This document shows, piece after piece, positions 1 to 5,893 of a stretch of 10,722 nt of DNA (position 1 is the first letter of the stretch; each line of letters starts with the position of its first letter). Location of the stretch: NCBI GenBank assembly GCA_027451645.1, contig DAIDIX010000041.1, positions 1 through 10,722 on the forward strand. Direction: 5' to 3'. The DNA is from Candidatus Dormiibacterota bacterium (GTDB lineage: Bacteria; Chloroflexota; Dormibacteria; Aeolococcales; Aeolococcaceae). A model generated the notes under the pieces. It was given only the letters and a program-made list of their open reading frames with translations. It ran no database searches and was not told where the DNA came from. Both the position numbers and the translations under genes were made by a program.

Positions 1-1
1 A

Positions 2-946
2 GAAATCTACCATGTTGCATCAGGAACATGGAAGCAGGTGGGCTCCATGGCAACGCCACGGGCATTCGCCTCCATTGAGCCTCTCCCAGACGGGAGTATT
101 CTCGTTGCAGGTGGGCTGGGGCTTCACCATACTCCGCTTTCTTCAGCAGAGATGTTCCATGGTGGAAATGGAACATGGTCCGGGATTCCGGCAATGCACT
201 CCGCTCATGCGTTTGCAGCATCAACAGTACTTGGGAGTGGACGCATTCTTGTTGCTGGAGGACTTGACACTACAGACCATCCGACAGCAGCAGCAGAGGT
301 GTTCGATCCATCACGTGGCACCTGGGCTGCAGAAGGCTCAATGTCACAGCCTCGATTCTTTGCCACAGCAGTCACCCTTCCTGACGGCGCTGCATTTGTC
401 GTGGGAGATGGAGCGAGTGCAGATATCCTGGATCCTGCATCGGGAACCTGGAGTGAGAGTGCAGGCATGCAGACAACACGTGTCATGCCAAGCGTGACCC
501 AGTTGCCAAACGGGGATGTGCTTGTTGCTGGCGGACTTGCAGGGACATCCATGCTCGGCAGTGCAGATGTGTATGACGCACATACCCACTCCTGGAGAAA
601 CGCGGGACTGCTTCCTGCTCCAGAAATGAATGCATCAGCAGTGTCGTTCTCGAATGGTGAGGTGCTTCTGGCGGGCGGGTCAACGTTCTCAGCAGTGAAT
701 GGAGTAGCTCTCACTCCACAGCAGGGAGTCGCACTGTTCCGGCCCCACATTGCATTTCTTGGAACTGCACATGTTCTTCCACCGCAGGGCACGACTCCAG
801 TATCCGGGCTCTCTTTCCTGGGACGTGTTGGCAATGTTCTCCTCACATGGCAGGCACTGCTTCTCGCGCTCCTGCTCTGTGGAGCATGTGGAGCAGTGGC
901 AGTCGTGCTCCGGTACAGGAGACGCTGGCAGCACCAGTCCCATTGA
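2..946 (+). CDS. Kelch-repeat beta-propeller surface protein, C-terminally membrane anchored (5' end outside window)
   Basis: The reading frame is open from the first bases, so the start and any signal peptide lie upstream; 314 residues are visible. About five kelch-type blades follow one another. Each has the pattern [E/D]-[I/V/M]-[Y/F/L]-D-x-x-x-G-T-W, then a short turn, then L-x-[D/N/S]-G-x-[I/V]-L-V-A-G-G; examples are AEVFDPSRGTW and LPNGDVLVAGGLAG. Bacterial kelch propellers usually bind glycans or proteins, and some are galactose-oxidase-like enzymes, but no copper-ligand pattern can be judged from this fragment. Near the C-terminus a roughly 25-residue hydrophobic segment (visible residues 279-303, bases 836-910) precedes a basic tail (RYRRRWQHQSH). 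This is a type I anchor that would put the propeller outside the cell. No LPXTG motif is present. The gene converges on the HAD gene, with 75 nt between the stop codons. Surface location is inferred; the kelch repeats are seen directly. Confidence 0.87.
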   Translation, partial: EIYHVASGTWKQVGSMATPRAFASIEPLPDGSILVAGGLGLHHTPLSSAEMFHGGNGTWSGIPAMHSAHAFAASTVLGSGRILVAGGLDTTDHPTAAAEVFDPSRGTWAAEGSMSQPRFFATAVTLPDGAAFVVGDGASADILDPASGTWSESAGMQTTRVMPSVTQLPNGDVLVAGGLAGTSMLGSADVYDAHTHSWRNAGLLPAPEMNASAVSFSNGEVLLAGGSTFSAVNGVALTPQQGVALFRPHIAFLGTAHVLPPQGTTPVSGLSFLGRVGNVLLTWQALLLALLLCGACGAVAVVLRYRRRWQHQSH

Positions 947-1021
947 TGGGGCATGTGTCTGCTTTCAGGCACTCGAGCAGGGATCGCAATCACGTGTGGC
1001 ACTGCAGCAGGTACTGGAGTT
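947..1021. other. Convergent intergenic gap without recognisable terminator
   Basis: This is the 75-nt gap between the stops of the kelch gene and the HAD gene. I looked for a GC-rich hairpin with a T-run on either strand and saw none. Termination here is either Rho-dependent or by a weak structure I cannot recognise. Confidence 0.5.
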
Positions 1022-1801
1022 TCAGGACAGTCCGGGAGCCGACTGCTCCTTCACATTCCGGGCAATGACGGGGAGCAGCTGACGGAGTGAGCGCAGCCGT
1101 ATGATGCGCTCAGGAATGGCATTCTGGCGGTTCCGCTCATACTCCCAGACATGTGCATCGATCCAGACTCCATGCATGCCAAGTGGCAATGCAGGAGTAA
1201 TGTCCGAGGCGACATTGTTTCCAACAGTCCACGATTCCTTCGGCCGGATGCCAAGTGTCCTGCACATGCGACGGTATGTGGCAGTGTCCTTCTCATCGAC
1301 GATGACTACTGCATCAAATGCCTGGAGAAATCCTGCATCCTGGATCCGCTTCATCTGGACTGAGGGATCTCCCTTGGTCATGAGCACCAGCTGGTAGTCC
1401 GCACGCAGTGCACGGAGTGTCTCACTGACTCCCGGGAGGAGTGGAGCTTTCCTCTTGAACACCATTGATGCACTTCGCTGGAGCTGGCTCATGATTGTGG
1501 CGTCAATGCCTTCTCCGGATTCCTCTGCCATTTCCACATATGCTGAGACAACAGATGTGGAAAATCGTTCTTTCTTGAAACCGAAGGTCGCGACATTGCG
1601 CTTGTCGTGCTCGAGATACCTCTTCTTCCACATCCTTCCATTGAGGCCTGTCGATTCAACGAGCTTCTGGCATTCTTCCAGTGCCTGGTCGTAGAGCCAT
1701 TCCGTGCTCCAGAGAGTATCGTCAGCATCGAAAACAATGGCGCGGCGGAGGTGTGTACGGGCATTTCGCGGTCGAATGACCTCGAACTGACGTGCTGCCA
1801 T
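1022..1801 (-). CDS. HAD-superfamily hydrolase (predicted phosphatase)
   Basis: This is a 259-residue cytosolic HAD hydrolase. All four family motifs are present. Motif I is FDADDTLW, with nucleophile Asp25 and acid/base Asp27. Motif II is Thr142 in LMTKGD. Motif III is probably Lys171 in VDEKD. Motif IV is GNNVASDI (residues 194-201) with the Mg-binding Asp200. Residues 30-120 between motifs I and II form a helical cap of C1 type, as in phosphoglycolate or nucleotide phosphatases of the YjjG kind; the substrate cannot be told from sequence. An upstream in-frame ATG at 1828 would add nine residues, but ATG 1801 has AGGGGGG five bases ahead, so I prefer it. The gene diverges from the EF-Tu-domain gene at 1922. 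Family assignment is firm and the precise substrate is unknown. Confidence 0.92.
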   Translation of the reverse strand: MAARQFEVIRPRNARTHLRRAIVFDADDTLWSTEWLYDQALEECQKLVESTGLNGRMWKKRYLEHDKRNVATFGFKKERFSTSVVSAYVEMAEESGEGIDATIMSQLQRSASMVFKRKAPLLPGVSETLRALRADYQLVLMTKGDPSVQMKRIQDAGFLQAFDAVVIVDEKDTATYRRMCRTLGIRPKESWTVGNNVASDITPALPLGMHGVWIDAHVWEYERNRQNAIPERIIRLRSLRQLLPVIARNVKEQSAPGLS

Positions 1802-1806
1802 CGTTG

Positions 1807-1813
1807 CCCCCCT
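1807..1813 (-). promoter_or_regulatory. Ribosome binding site AGGGGGG deciding the HAD start
   Basis: On the minus strand AGGGGGG lies five nucleotides before ATG 1801. No comparable site precedes the upstream ATG at 1828, so the shorter 259-residue protein is the better call. Confidence 0.7.
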
Positions 1814-1909
1814 GACTTGTCGGAACATGTCCGGCCCTCAACGTACCAGATTGTGAGGGGTTTCCTCAATGCATCTGACGTAGTATGGGAGCTAGATAGG
1901 GATGGACGT

Positions 1910-1914
1910 GGAGG
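1910..1914 (+). promoter_or_regulatory. Ribosome binding site GGAGG deciding a GTG start
   Basis: GGAGG lies seven nucleotides before GTG 1922. It supports a GTG start for the EF-Tu-domain protein in a frame that stays open far upstream, into the oppositely oriented HAD gene. Confidence 0.75.
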
Positions 1915-1921
1915 ATGGTCT

Positions 1922-2284
1922 GTGGGATGGTTTCGGAAAAGGGAAGGAAAGGAGCAGCATGCTTCGAGTGAAGAACTTGCACTGTCTTCACTCTTCAGCT
2001 CCCAGCCGACACCAGCAGGGGGATTCTCCATGGAGATTCAGGATGTCTTCTCCATCAGGGGAAGGGGAACTGTTGTGACAGGAACGGTTGCAAGTGGCAG
2101 TATTGCTGTGGGCGACACTGTTCGCATAGTGGGGAACGGTTCAGACATCATGTGCCGTGTCGATGGCCTTGAAGCCTTCAGAGCAACGCTCACCACTGCA
2201 GAGGCAGGAATGAACATCGGGATTCTCATAAAGTCCCTTGGCAGGGACCTTGTCAATCGTGGCATGTGGGTCCAGTCTGCATGA
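1922..2284 (+). CDS. Small protein with stand-alone EF-Tu domain II-like beta-barrel
   Basis: This is a 120-residue protein. Residues 1-35 are polar and probably disordered (MGWFRKREGKEQ, then Ser/Glu-rich, ending PTPAGG). Residues 36-117 match translation-factor domain II: EIQDVFSIRGRGTVVTG, then SGSIAVGDTVRIVG, a Val-Asp-Gly-Leu-Glu-Ala-Phe strand, and GMNIGILIKSLGRDLVNRGMWV. In EF-Tu and SelB this barrel follows the GTPase domain and contacts aminoacyl-tRNA. Here there is no G domain and no room for one, so the protein cannot be a GTPase; its role is unknown. Similar orphan domain II proteins are, as I recall, common in Actinobacteria. The open frame extends back to 1607 but opposes the HAD gene, so the GTG at 1922 with its GGAGG site is chosen. 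It is the first gene of the likely operon with the metalloprotease and ctlX. Confidence 0.85.
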   Translation: MGWFRKREGKEQHASSEELALSSLFSSQPTPAGGFSMEIQDVFSIRGRGTVVTGTVASGSIAVGDTVRIVGNGSDIMCRVDGLEAFRATLTTAEAGMNIGILIKSLGRDLVNRGMWVQSA

Positions 2285-2330
2285 TGTCTCGCCGTTGTCC
2301 GTGAGGAAACGGTACGCTCGCAGTGCATGC

Positions 2331-3281
2331 ATGAAGAACTGGGATGAATTGACGGGGAGCAGGTCACGAAATGGGGACTTCCGAGTGAGCAAAGCTGCAG
2401 GTCGTGTGGCATTTCGGGACTTCGTCAGGGATCTTGCCAACGAACTTCCTGCTGCGACGGGCTTGCCGTGTCATCTGAGAAGGGTCCGTGTGGCACTTCG
2501 CATGCGTGGCAATGTCTCTGCCTATGCTCAGCCTGCACTCTCACGGCTATCCTTCTCCCGGACTACACGGAAGTATGTTGAACAGCTGCTAACACACACA
2601 GATGAATCAGCTTCAGGGGAGCTTCTGGACAGGACGATTGAGCAGGCAGAGGTGATTGCCCATGAGCTGCTGCATCTTCGGTTCAGTGCCAGTGAGGCTG
2701 AGAAGAATATGGCTGCAGAGGAACTTTTCCCGGGTCTCGATGCATTTGAGGAAGCACTGACAACGGTGCTGTCGCGAAAGGCAGTGCCGTATGTTCTTGC
2801 ACGTCTTGGCATTCATGGACAGGAAACTGCCATTGAGCTCCGTACTCCTCGTGAGCGTGCAAACGACTACGAGTATGTCATAGTTCCACTTCTGTCCCAT
2901 GTCCTTGAGGCAGCAGCACACAAGGAGGGAACTACCGAAGATCTCCTCCTCCACAGGCTTGGAGCTGCCAGCTCAACCCTGGAAGCTGCTCACCTTCTCT
3001 TTCAGCCATTCCTGGCAGGAACGAGGATAGAGCAGGCTCATGTACTCAGGGAGCTTTTAGGAGTGTTTTCCTGTGCTGCGGATGACCTTGAGACCTACCT
3101 CAAGAGTGTGGAATCTGGGCGGGAACGATTGAGTTCGCTCGATGATGTTGAAGAACGCTGCAGGACGAGTGTTGCCTTATATGCGGGCACGCTCGATGGC
3201 ATACTTCGGAAGTTCGGAAAGCCGACTGTCGAGGGACGCAGAGGAGCAGTGATCCTGCCAGGTTCCGGGACGATACACTAA
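2331..3281 (+). CDS. Predicted HELLH zinc metalloprotease of unrecognised family
   Basis: The product is 316 residues with no signal peptide and no clear membrane segment. Residues 103-115 end in the zinc-binding helix VIAHELLH (His111, Glu112, His115). A second helix carries FEEALT (Glu140/Glu141) about 25 residues on, where gluzincins place their third ligand. The rest is largely helical and rich in charged and Leu residues (for example LLSHVLEAAAH and the DLETYLKSVESGRERL segment). I recognise no named family and infer a cytoplasmic protease from the motif only; it could be an inactive or structural protein. The start is uncertain. ATG 2331 and GTG 2301 lack a good ribosome site. GTG 2385 has GGGGA seven bases upstream and would give 298 residues, keeping the motif intact. 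The gene lies 46 nt after the EF-Tu-domain gene and 30 nt before ctlX, so co-transcription is likely. Confidence 0.75.
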   Translation: MKNWDELTGSRSRNGDFRVSKAAGRVAFRDFVRDLANELPAATGLPCHLRRVRVALRMRGNVSAYAQPALSRLSFSRTTRKYVEQLLTHTDESASGELLDRTIEQAEVIAHELLHLRFSASEAEKNMAAEELFPGLDAFEEALTTVLSRKAVPYVLARLGIHGQETAIELRTPRERANDYEYVIVPLLSHVLEAAAHKEGTTEDLLLHRLGAASSTLEAAHLLFQPFLAGTRIEQAHVLRELLGVFSCAADDLETYLKSVESGRERLSSLDDVEERCRTSVALYAGTLDGILRKFGKPTVEGRRGAVILPGSGTIH

Positions 3282-3311
3282 CGACAGAGCTGTCGAAGTG
3301 AGGAGACCAGG

Positions 3312-4343
3312 ATGAATGAGCCCGGATCAGCGTGCAGGCAAGTCCCCACGAATCCTGCACCCGTCCTGCAGCGATTTGATGGACGGACTCAGACCACCAG
3401 TTCTGTCATGGTTGTACCTCCCCTAGCATTCCGGTTCGATGAGGAGACTGCACAGTCCAATCCGTTCCAGAAACGTCCTGAGGAACTCCGCATGCAGGAT
3501 GCGGACATCCAGAAGCGTGCACTTCGGGAATTCCGCACATTTGTTGAGACGCTACGTGGAGGGGGAATTCATGTGGTTGAGCTTCCAGGTGAAGGGGATG
3601 CCACAGCTTCTCCCGATGCAGTATTTCCCAACAACTGGTTCTCACTCCATCAGGGACAGGATGGAGCTCCTGTGCTTGTGCTCTATCCCATGGCAGCCAA
3701 GATTCGGCGGTGTGAACGGCAGCCTGCAGCTGTTCGTGAACTGCTTTCCCGAGCAGGCCTGGACCCGTGCACCACTGTTGACTGTACAGAGTGGGAGACG
3801 GCTGGAACATTTCTTGAGGGAACAGGGAGCCTTGTCCTTGATAGGGTTGGCGGCATGGCATACGCTGCAGTGTCACCACGGACTCATGAGCGTGCAGTGG
3901 CACTGTGGTGCAGCATTACGGGATACAGCTCGACCCTTTTCCATGCTGTGGATGGTCAGGGAATTCCCATTTACCACACGAATGTCGTCATGGGCATTGG
4001 TACGGACTTTGCTGTTGTATGCACTGATGCAATACGGGATCCTGAGGAACGGAAAATCGTGACAGGAACACTTGAGGCAACAGGAAGGGATGTCATTCCC
4101 ATTACTCTTGCAGAGATGTACAGCTTTGCTGGCAATCTCCTTGAGCTGCAGGGTTCAGATGGAACTGCAAAAATTGTGCTGTCCTCATCGGCATGGAATG
4201 CACTTTCTCAAGAAAGGCAGGCACGGCTTGCTGCACATGGGGAGATTCTTCCTGTGCATATCCCTGTCATTGAGGGAATCGGAGGGGGAAGTGCACGGTG
4301 CATGATAGCTGAGGTGTTCCCCAGTATTCGCAGCAGTCACTGA
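3312..4343 (+). CDS. ctlX: Citrulline-utilisation hydrolase CtlX, amidinotransferase/arginine deiminase superfamily
   Basis: This is a 343-residue cytosolic enzyme of the guanidino-group-modifying fold. Family landmarks in order: VMVVPPLAFRFDEETAQSNPFQ region (32-53), SPDAVFPNNWFSLH (100-113) with the substrate-binding Asp102, LEGTGSLVLDR (168-178), YHTNVVMGIG (221-230) with catalytic His222, ERKIVTGTLEATGRDV (246-261), SFAGNLLEL, and the C-terminal IEGIGGGSARCMIAEVF with nucleophile Cys330. All catalytic residues are present. CtlX-type proteins are annotated as hydrolases in citrulline use; the reaction has been inferred for the family mostly from context. The first about 30 residues, before SVMVV, extend beyond the usual family start, yet AGGAG sits six bases before ATG 3312, so the long start is likely real. 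It is the last gene of the cluster, and its stop is 8 nt from the convergent TetR-type gene. Confidence 0.92.
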   Translation: MNEPGSACRQVPTNPAPVLQRFDGRTQTTSSVMVVPPLAFRFDEETAQSNPFQKRPEELRMQDADIQKRALREFRTFVETLRGGGIHVVELPGEGDATASPDAVFPNNWFSLHQGQDGAPVLVLYPMAAKIRRCERQPAAVRELLSRAGLDPCTTVDCTEWETAGTFLEGTGSLVLDRVGGMAYAAVSPRTHERAVALWCSITGYSSTLFHAVDGQGIPIYHTNVVMGIGTDFAVVCTDAIRDPEERKIVTGTLEATGRDVIPITLAEMYSFAGNLLELQGSDGTAKIVLSSSAWNALSQERQARLAAHGEILPVHIPVIEGIGGGSARCMIAEVFPSIRSSH

Positions 4344-4346
4344 CTG
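4334..4346. repeat. Perfect dyad CAGTCA-C-TGACTG across the ctlX stop codon
   Basis: There are six-base arms around a single central C, and the ctlX TGA is part of the right arm. It falls between two convergent genes 8 nt apart. The loop is too short for a six-pair stem, so at best a four-pair hairpin forms. It may be a protein-binding site or chance. Confidence 0.4.
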
Positions 4347-4351
4347 GTGCA

Positions 4352-5041
4352 CTACTCCTGGGATGTGTCTGGAGAGCGATCCCGGAGCATGCCGTAGAGG
4401 AGAATGTCTGTGAGCTCATCAACGAGATGGTTCTGGACTTCGGGGTCAGTGATATCGATACTGAACAGCTGATCCATGGCAACTGGGGATGCGGAGATTG
4501 CACTGACTCCAAGGGCTATGATGGCAATGACAAGATCCGTATCGAAACTGCGGAAGAGCCCTAAATCAATGCCAAGTGCAAGTCGCTCACGTGCACGGAT
4601 GATGACTGGCTTGATGTGCTCAGTGAGATATGCAATGCGCTCTTCTCCTCCATCCTCACGGTCATTCCACATGGTGGCAGTGGCCATCTGGAAGGTGATG
4701 GAGCGTTCAATCTGGCCCCGGATGTGTGCAGAGAGGACTGCCTTCGGGTCCTGGGGCTGATGGGGATCACGTACGAGTGGGAGGGTGGCGACACTCTGGT
4801 CGATACATGCTCGCCAGAGATCATCCTTGGTAGCAAAATGACGCTGGATGGTGGGAAGCGTCACATGGAGCTTTCGGGCAATTTCTCTGAGGGAAAGTCC
4901 TCGCATGCCGTTCGATCTGAGTGCTTCAAGGGCTGCTTCCAGGATCTGATCCCGGGTTACTGCTGGACCCTCAGAGAGACGGGGCCGTCCACGACGATGC
5001 CGGATGGGTTGAGACACGGACACTTCGTGATCCGGTGACAT
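4352..5041 (-). CDS. TetR/AcrR-family transcriptional regulator
   Basis: This is a 229-residue DNA-binding repressor type. The N-terminal segment is basic (RHRRGRPRLSEGPAVTR). The TetR signature follows at residues 31-75: DQILEAALEALRSNGMRGLS, then LREIARKLHVTLPTIQRHFATKDDLW, which is the helix-turn-helix with the usual HVT...T-x-x-x-H-F recognition stretch and the F-x-x-K-x-x-L-W cap. The remainder is the helical ligand and dimer domain and gives no ligand clue. ATG 5041 is preceded by AAGGAG with an A-rich spacer of four bases. The gene converges on ctlX, so it does not share the divergent layout usual for TetR and its target. Its target could be itself, via the 5042-5297 region, or a remote locus. 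Confidence 0.94.
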   Translation of the reverse strand: MSPDHEVSVSQPIRHRRGRPRLSEGPAVTRDQILEAALEALRSNGMRGLSLREIARKLHVTLPTIQRHFATKDDLWRACIDQSVATLPLVRDPHQPQDPKAVLSAHIRGQIERSITFQMATATMWNDREDGGEERIAYLTEHIKPVIIRARERLALGIDLGLFRSFDTDLVIAIIALGVSAISASPVAMDQLFSIDITDPEVQNHLVDELTDILLYGMLRDRSPDTSQE

Positions 5042-5297
5042 TTTTCTCCTTAAAGGTGCAATCTGGAAAGCCAGTCGTGTATTGAGCTGAGAAAAAGGAC
5101 TTAAGTCACTTCACAACAACGGAGAACGTGATTAATATTGTCATGATTTTACCTAAGTGTGTTGCAAGGTGTCACATGCCATGATGAATTGTGACACGGT
5201 GTGTGCGGAAGAACGCTGCAGGGATGCATGGCAGGTTGGTGTGCACTACTGCGCATCAGTCGTTGCCAGTGCTGGGTCGAGCATGGCAGATGCCTTT
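5042..5297 (-). promoter_or_regulatory. 256-bp upstream region of the TetR-type gene, AT-rich core
   Basis: No gene is visible here. Bases about 5090-5165 are clearly more AT-rich than the flanks, as expected of a promoter, and include TTAATATTG and the palindrome ACTTAAGT (5099-5106). A small dyad CTGG-AAAG-CCAG lies at 5063-5074, within the presumed leader of the regulator mRNA. I could not fit a good pair of -35/-10 boxes on either strand. The part from 5198 to 5297 holds nothing I can name. Confidence 0.4.
5169..5197. repeat. Inverted repeat GTGTCACA-N13-TGTGACAC
   Basis: Perfect eight-base arms at 5169-5176 and 5190-5197 flank a 13-nt spacer. It lies about 130 bp ahead of the TetR-type start and about 100 nt after the stop of the upstream minus-strand gene. 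No T-run follows on the minus strand, which argues against an intrinsic terminator. An operator for the neighbouring regulator is the more attractive reading. Confidence 0.55.
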
Positions 5298-5750
5298 CTA
5301 TTCACCTGGTGTGTGTGGTGAAGGTGCCTGCTGCTGGCTCACTCTCTGGACAGTCGTGCCGTAGTCGAAGAGATGACGCTGACGGAGTACTTCACGGACT
5401 GTTGCGAGGTCATTCTTGTCACCCGCTGCAGTGAAGCCAAGTGTCCCAGCAGGACCTACTCTCGCAATGCGGCCACAGGGAATCCCGTTCTGCACGAGAT
5501 CGAGTCGAGCCATCTGGAGCCAGGTCAGGGTGGTTCTGTAGTCATTTGACTCAAAGTGCCGACCATCATAGATGGTGATCCTGTAGCCCCGGGGTTTTGT
5601 CTCAGCTTCGGGTATGTGGTCATTCATCGGCGAAAGTGCAACTTTCTTCATGCCGAATGTGCCTGTGCCAAGTGCTCCGTCCGCAGGATTGAAGCCCGAG
5701 GGGATGACGAGCCGGCGATAGAAGGCTGCTGCCCGGTCTGAGAAGCTCAT
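5298..5750 (-). CDS. Conserved-looking small protein of unknown function
   Basis: The product is 150 residues, soluble, with no signal peptide or membrane span. I do not recognise the family. Residues 1-65 contain a Gly-rich stretch (DGALGTGTFGMKK) and a strand pattern ending GYRITIYDGRHFESNDYRT. Residues 71-95 look like an amphipathic helix (TTLTWLQMARLDLVQNG), and residues 118-128 another (VREVLRQRHLF). The last 12 residues are Gln/Pro/Ser-rich and likely disordered. The open frame starts further upstream at 5831. ATG 5750 is preferred because a TGAGGA site precedes it by about ten bases and the upstream part would run into the divergent control region. It faces away from the unknown gene at 5894, with 143 bp between starts, which suggests shared control. 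Confidence 0.75.
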   Translation of the reverse strand: MSFSDRAAAFYRRLVIPSGFNPADGALGTGTFGMKKVALSPMNDHIPEAETKPRGYRITIYDGRHFESNDYRTTLTWLQMARLDLVQNGIPCGRIARVGPAGTLGFTAAGDKNDLATVREVLRQRHLFDYGTTVQRVSQQQAPSPHTPGE

Positions 5751-5893
5751 GATGTCAGGATCCTCAGTGGAGTGGTACCGTATGCCAAGACTGACAGTGA
5801 CTGACGGACACTGGACAGACAAACACAGCAATCTGTCAGCTGGAGTGCAATGTTGCTATGCTGTACCCCACAGTGTGAACAGAGGAGAAGGGG
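5751..5893. promoter_or_regulatory. Divergent promoter region with 10-bp-phased short repeats
   Basis: GACTGAC occurs at 5789-5795 and again at 5799-5805. A third partial copy, CACTG, lies at 5809-5813, so the copies start exactly 10 bp apart. CTGACAG (5791-5797) is mirrored by CTGTCAG (5833-5839) as an inverted repeat. A plausible plus-strand promoter is CTGTCA (5833-5838), an 18-nt spacer and TATGCT (5857-5862) with an upstream TGC extended -10, putting the transcript start near 5869. The repeats thus lie just upstream of the -35 box, the normal place for an activator or repressor site. Confidence 0.4.

Larger units (their letters stand above)
1802..1921. promoter_or_regulatory. Divergent control region between HAD gene and EF-Tu-domain gene
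   Basis: This 120-bp space must hold promoters for both directions. It contains an inverted repeat CCCTCA (1835-1840) / TGAGGG (1854-1859) separated by 13 nt. A second, overlapping imperfect dyad TGAGG-GGTTT-CCTCA lies at 1854-1868. On the minus strand a weak promoter match is TTGAGG (1864-1869), an 18-nt spacer and TACGTT (1840-1845), preceded by TGG as an extended -10. The repeat would lie between and over these boxes, which fits an operator, but this is inference from spacing only. Confidence 0.35.

Noticed and set aside
205..1002. A 265-codon open frame on the minus strand opposite the kelch gene
   Set aside because: It lies antisense to clear kelch repeats, is rich in Ser/Pro/Arg with no motif, and has no ribosome site; it is a shadow frame.
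1607..1921. Upstream extension of the EF-Tu-domain frame
   Set aside because: It overlaps the opposite-strand HAD gene's conserved 5' part, and the GGAGG-supported GTG at 1922 gives a complete product.
3439..4062. A 207-codon plus-strand frame within ctlX
   Set aside because: The catalytic motifs of CtlX are all in the other frame; this one has no family features.
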